Shown one piece after another: positions 62,073-64,000 of a DNA stretch of 64,000 nt. Origin of the DNA: Mucilaginibacter_A sp050954285 (GTDB lineage Bacteria; Bacteroidota; Bacteroidia; Sphingobacteriales; Sphingobacteriaceae); contig JBPBPL010000011.1 of the NCBI GenBank assembly GCA_050954285.1, positions 62,001 through 126,000 of the forward strand, given 5' to 3'. How positions within the stretch are numbered: position 1 is the first letter of the stretch; each line of letters starts with the position of its first letter. The translations under genes and the position numbers were made by a program. The notes under the pieces are model-generated. The model was given only the letters and a program-made list of their open reading frames with translations, searched no databases and was not told where the DNA came from.

Positions 62073-63312
62073 TTTGTGCTGTAGTTGTTTTCACCATATA
62101 TTCATACATCAGCCACCCACTTGTTTCTATAATCAAAGTAAAAGTGCCTATAAACATAAACTGCCCGAAATTTATTAAACTAAAAGCAGTTAATAAAGAT
62201 ATAATCAAAAGTATAATTGCAATCCTGAAAATGTAAATTGTTTTATTCTTCAAAAGTAAATCAATCACATTTAAAACATTAAGAGCAGATATGGCCGGTA
62301 CAATTGCCATAGTTCTTAAAAATACAACAGCAATTAAATTGTGTTCTTTTGTGAGAAAGTAAACAATGTAATCTGCCAGTATAAAAAGCAATATAGATCC
62401 CGTAAAAAAAATACCTGTAATAAAGTATTTTGTTTTTTTGCGATATATGTTCCACATTAATTCACTTTTTTTATACAACATAACAGTATTCGGATATAGC
62501 GCATTTGAAATAGTAATCAATAAATTTCTACATTGGCCGATAATCCTGTCACATAAAGAATAAGCACCAAGTATAGAAGCATTTCCCCATTTTGTTAAAG
62601 CAAAAATCATGATAGATTGCTGTAACTGAACTGATATATTGTTAATGGTAAGATAGAAATTATCTTTTCCGATTTTTAACAGGTCATTTTTAACAGGTGT
62701 GGTAAAGGACAATTTAAAAGCTTGTTTGCAGTAAATTAACAAACCTAAATAGGTGATAAAACTAATACCGCCTAAAATAAAATTAACCCAAAGTGAATCT
62801 TCTGATCCCTTTATACAAAAAATAATCAATCCAACAGTAATTACATTGGATATTAAATTTGAAACATTGAATATTTTTAATTTTTCAATTCCAATGAAAA
62901 AAAATAAAGGATTTACAATTTCTGCTAAAACCAGTGGGATAGAAAAAAGTAAATAGTTATAATAGTTAATCCTAAAAATTTGTAATCCAACTAAAAAGAT
63001 ACAAAATATACAGGACATGATAACCCTAATCCAGATGGTGTTATAAAAAACGGTACTTAGTTCTTTTTGGTAATCCATGTTAGCAGCGACATCTCTTACC
63101 CCTGATTGGTTGGTGCCATAATTGATAACAACGCCAGCTAACTGTGAAAACCTGCTTGCAAACATGATGATTCCAAATTTTTCAATGCCAATTTTGCGGG
63201 TAATAACTGGGATAAGTAAAATCAGCAACAGTGTGTTAGAAAGCTGTATGCTACTTAAATTGAAAAAGTTAGCTATAATATTGGTTCCTCTTAACTTTTG
63301 ATAAGAGTCCAT
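62065..63312 (-). CDS. wzx: Wzx-type polysaccharide flippase, locus 2
   Basis: About 415 residues from ATG 63312, with 12 or so hydrophobic segments of the MOP superfamily (IQLSNTLLLILLIPVITRKI, EKFGIIMFASRFSQLAGVV). The frame is open to TTG 63351, but a -7 promoter box (TAAATTTG, 63356-63349) overlaps that codon, so the ATG is chosen. Flips lipid-linked repeat units for locus 2. Confidence 0.88.
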   Translation of the reverse strand: MDSYQKLRGTNIIANFFNLSSIQLSNTLLLILLIPVITRKIGIEKFGIIMFASRFSQLAGVVINYGTNQSGVRDVAANMDYQKELSTVFYNTIWIRVIMSCIFCIFLVGLQIFRINYYNYLLFSIPLVLAEIVNPLFFFIGIEKLKIFNVSNLISNVITVGLIIFCIKGSEDSLWVNFILGGISFITYLGLLIYCKQAFKLSFTTPVKNDLLKIGKDNFYLTINNISVQLQQSIMIFALTKWGNASILGAYSLCDRIIGQCRNLLITISNALYPNTVMLYKKSELMWNIYRKKTKYFITGIFFTGSILLFILADYIVYFLTKEHNLIAVVFLRTMAIVPAISALNVLNVIDLLLKNKTIYIFRIAIILLIISLLTAFSLINFGQFMFIGTFTLIIETSGWLMYEYMVKTTTAQNV

Positions 63313-63348
63313 TATTTTTTGTTTCAAATTAAAAATTGTGTAAGAGCT

Positions 63349-63356
63349 CAAATTTA
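63349..63356 (-). promoter_or_regulatory. -7 element for the locus 2 flippase operon
   Basis: TAAATTTG on the minus strand, 37 bases before the chosen ATG at 63312; decides the start. No TTG at -33. Confidence 0.5.
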
Positions 63357-63390
63357 GTTTAATTTATATAATTTACAGGTTCAGGCCGAA

Positions 63391-64000
63391 ATGAAAAAAG
63401 AAGTAGTTCTCATTTACCGTAAACAATTTCCTAATACTTATAGTATTGAATTCATTTTTGATCAGATATTACATGTACTTCAAGCTTCCCGGAGCATTCA
63501 AAAATATACTCTTCCATGCTACAGTAATTCCACCTTCAACCGGATCGTCAATGTTATTTCGATACTTCGTTTACGACATAAGATTGTCCATGTAACCGGT
63601 GATGTGCATTATACAATTTTGGGTGCTTGTTTCAATCTTAAAATTTTAACTATTCATGATTTGGCTTTTATGTACCAAAATAAAGGCATTAAAAGAAGTA
63701 TTTTAAAATGGTTTTGGATAATTCTACCCGTTAAGTTTGCACATGAAATTACAGTTGTATCGGCAGCAACTAAAATAGATTTGTTAAATTATATAAAAGT
63801 AAATCCACGAAAAATTACTGTAATACCAAATTTTATTTCAGAAATATATCAGCCAGTAATTGATCGGAAGTTTAATCCAATTGGCCCTAATATTTTACAA
63901 ATAGGAACTGCTTTCAATAAAAATATTAACCGTTTGGCAGAAGCACTTTTTAATGTTCCCTGTACTTTAACCATTATTGGAAAGTTGGATGAATTACAAA
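63391..64000 (+). CDS. Family 4 glycosyltransferase, 3' truncated by the window
   Basis: A frame open from ATG 63391 to the window end (203 codons). It reads KKEVVLIYRKQFPNTYSIEFIFDQI, then VHVTGDVHYTIL, LTIHDLAFMY (the GT4 'H-D' segment), ITVVSAATKIDLL and ILQIGTAFNKNINRLAEAL, the GT4 donor-domain start. Divergent from the flippase gene, so it probably opens another operon of the second locus. C-terminal catalytic E-x7-E region lies outside. Confidence 0.8.
   Translation, partial: MKKEVVLIYRKQFPNTYSIEFIFDQILHVLQASRSIQKYTLPCYSNSTFNRIVNVISILRLRHKIVHVTGDVHYTILGACFNLKILTIHDLAFMYQNKGIKRSILKWFWIILPVKFAHEITVVSAATKIDLLNYIKVNPRKITVIPNFISEIYQPVIDRKFNPIGPNILQIGTAFNKNINRLAEALFNVPCTLTIIGKLDELQ

Overview
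The window looks like a chromosomal segment of a Bacteroidota member, most likely family Sphingobacteriaceae (Pedobacter/Mucilaginibacter relatives). The reasons are promoters of the Bacteroidota type (TAnnTTTG at -7), almost no Shine-Dalgarno sites except on rpsU and hpf, several TTG/GTG starts, the order tRNA-Thr, Tyr, Gly, Thr, tuf, tRNA-Trp, secE, nusG, rplKAJL, rpoBC, and family-typical proteins such as DUF3467, an N-acyl amino acid lipid synthase fusion and SLBB export proteins. Nothing in the window fixes the genus.

Region 1 (1-13.0 kb) is housekeeping: the tail of a DUF4397-like protein, a DedA membrane protein, an S1/P1-nuclease-fold secreted hydrolase, rpsT, radC, pheT, a ZapB-like coiled-coil protein and zapA, a probable 6S-like RNA, rny, a decayed small membrane gene, an OlsF/GlsF-like aminolipid synthase, a helix-hairpin-helix protein, rpsU, xerC and hpf. 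Region 2 (13.1-26.4 kb) is the translation/transcription block with five tRNAs, tuf, secE, nusG, four ribosomal protein genes, rpoB and rpoC, punctuated by hairpins.

Region 3 (26.5-51.2 kb) is a surface-polysaccharide locus on the + strand. It holds UDP-galactofuranose synthesis (glf), a CDP-4-keto-3,6-dideoxyhexose module (rfbF, rfbG, rfbH plus an unusual E3 reductase), an SLBB outer-membrane exporter and Wzz co-polymerase, a Wzx flippase, a Wzy-like polymerase, an acetyltransferase, four glycosyltransferases, heptose precursor genes (heptose-7-P kinase, gmhA), an initiating phosphoglycosyltransferase, a lipoprotein and two tandem Wzi-like proteins. Region 4 (51.3-64 kb) is a second polysaccharide locus, mostly on the - strand, with its own SLBB exporter, Wzz, GT4/GT2 enzymes, acetyltransferase, O-antigen ligase-like protein and flippase, plus a stranded C-terminal fragment of an RmlD-like reductase. 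Together the two loci can make, flip, polymerise and export at least two glycans; no tyrosine kinase, no final dideoxysugar reductase and no heptose nucleotidyltransferase are present.

The most unusual signal is a short DNA word, TAAAAGAAG (longer form TCGATAAAAGAAGCAT), found about 38 times by eye in 64 kb on both strands. In intergenic DNA it mostly forms inverted pairs 58-143 bp across, next to gene ends; it also occurs singly inside coding sequences in several reading frames. That pattern resembles DNA uptake sequences or another genome-wide recognition motif rather than ordinary terminators. One pair is nested in a 169-bp foldback element at 45342-45510.
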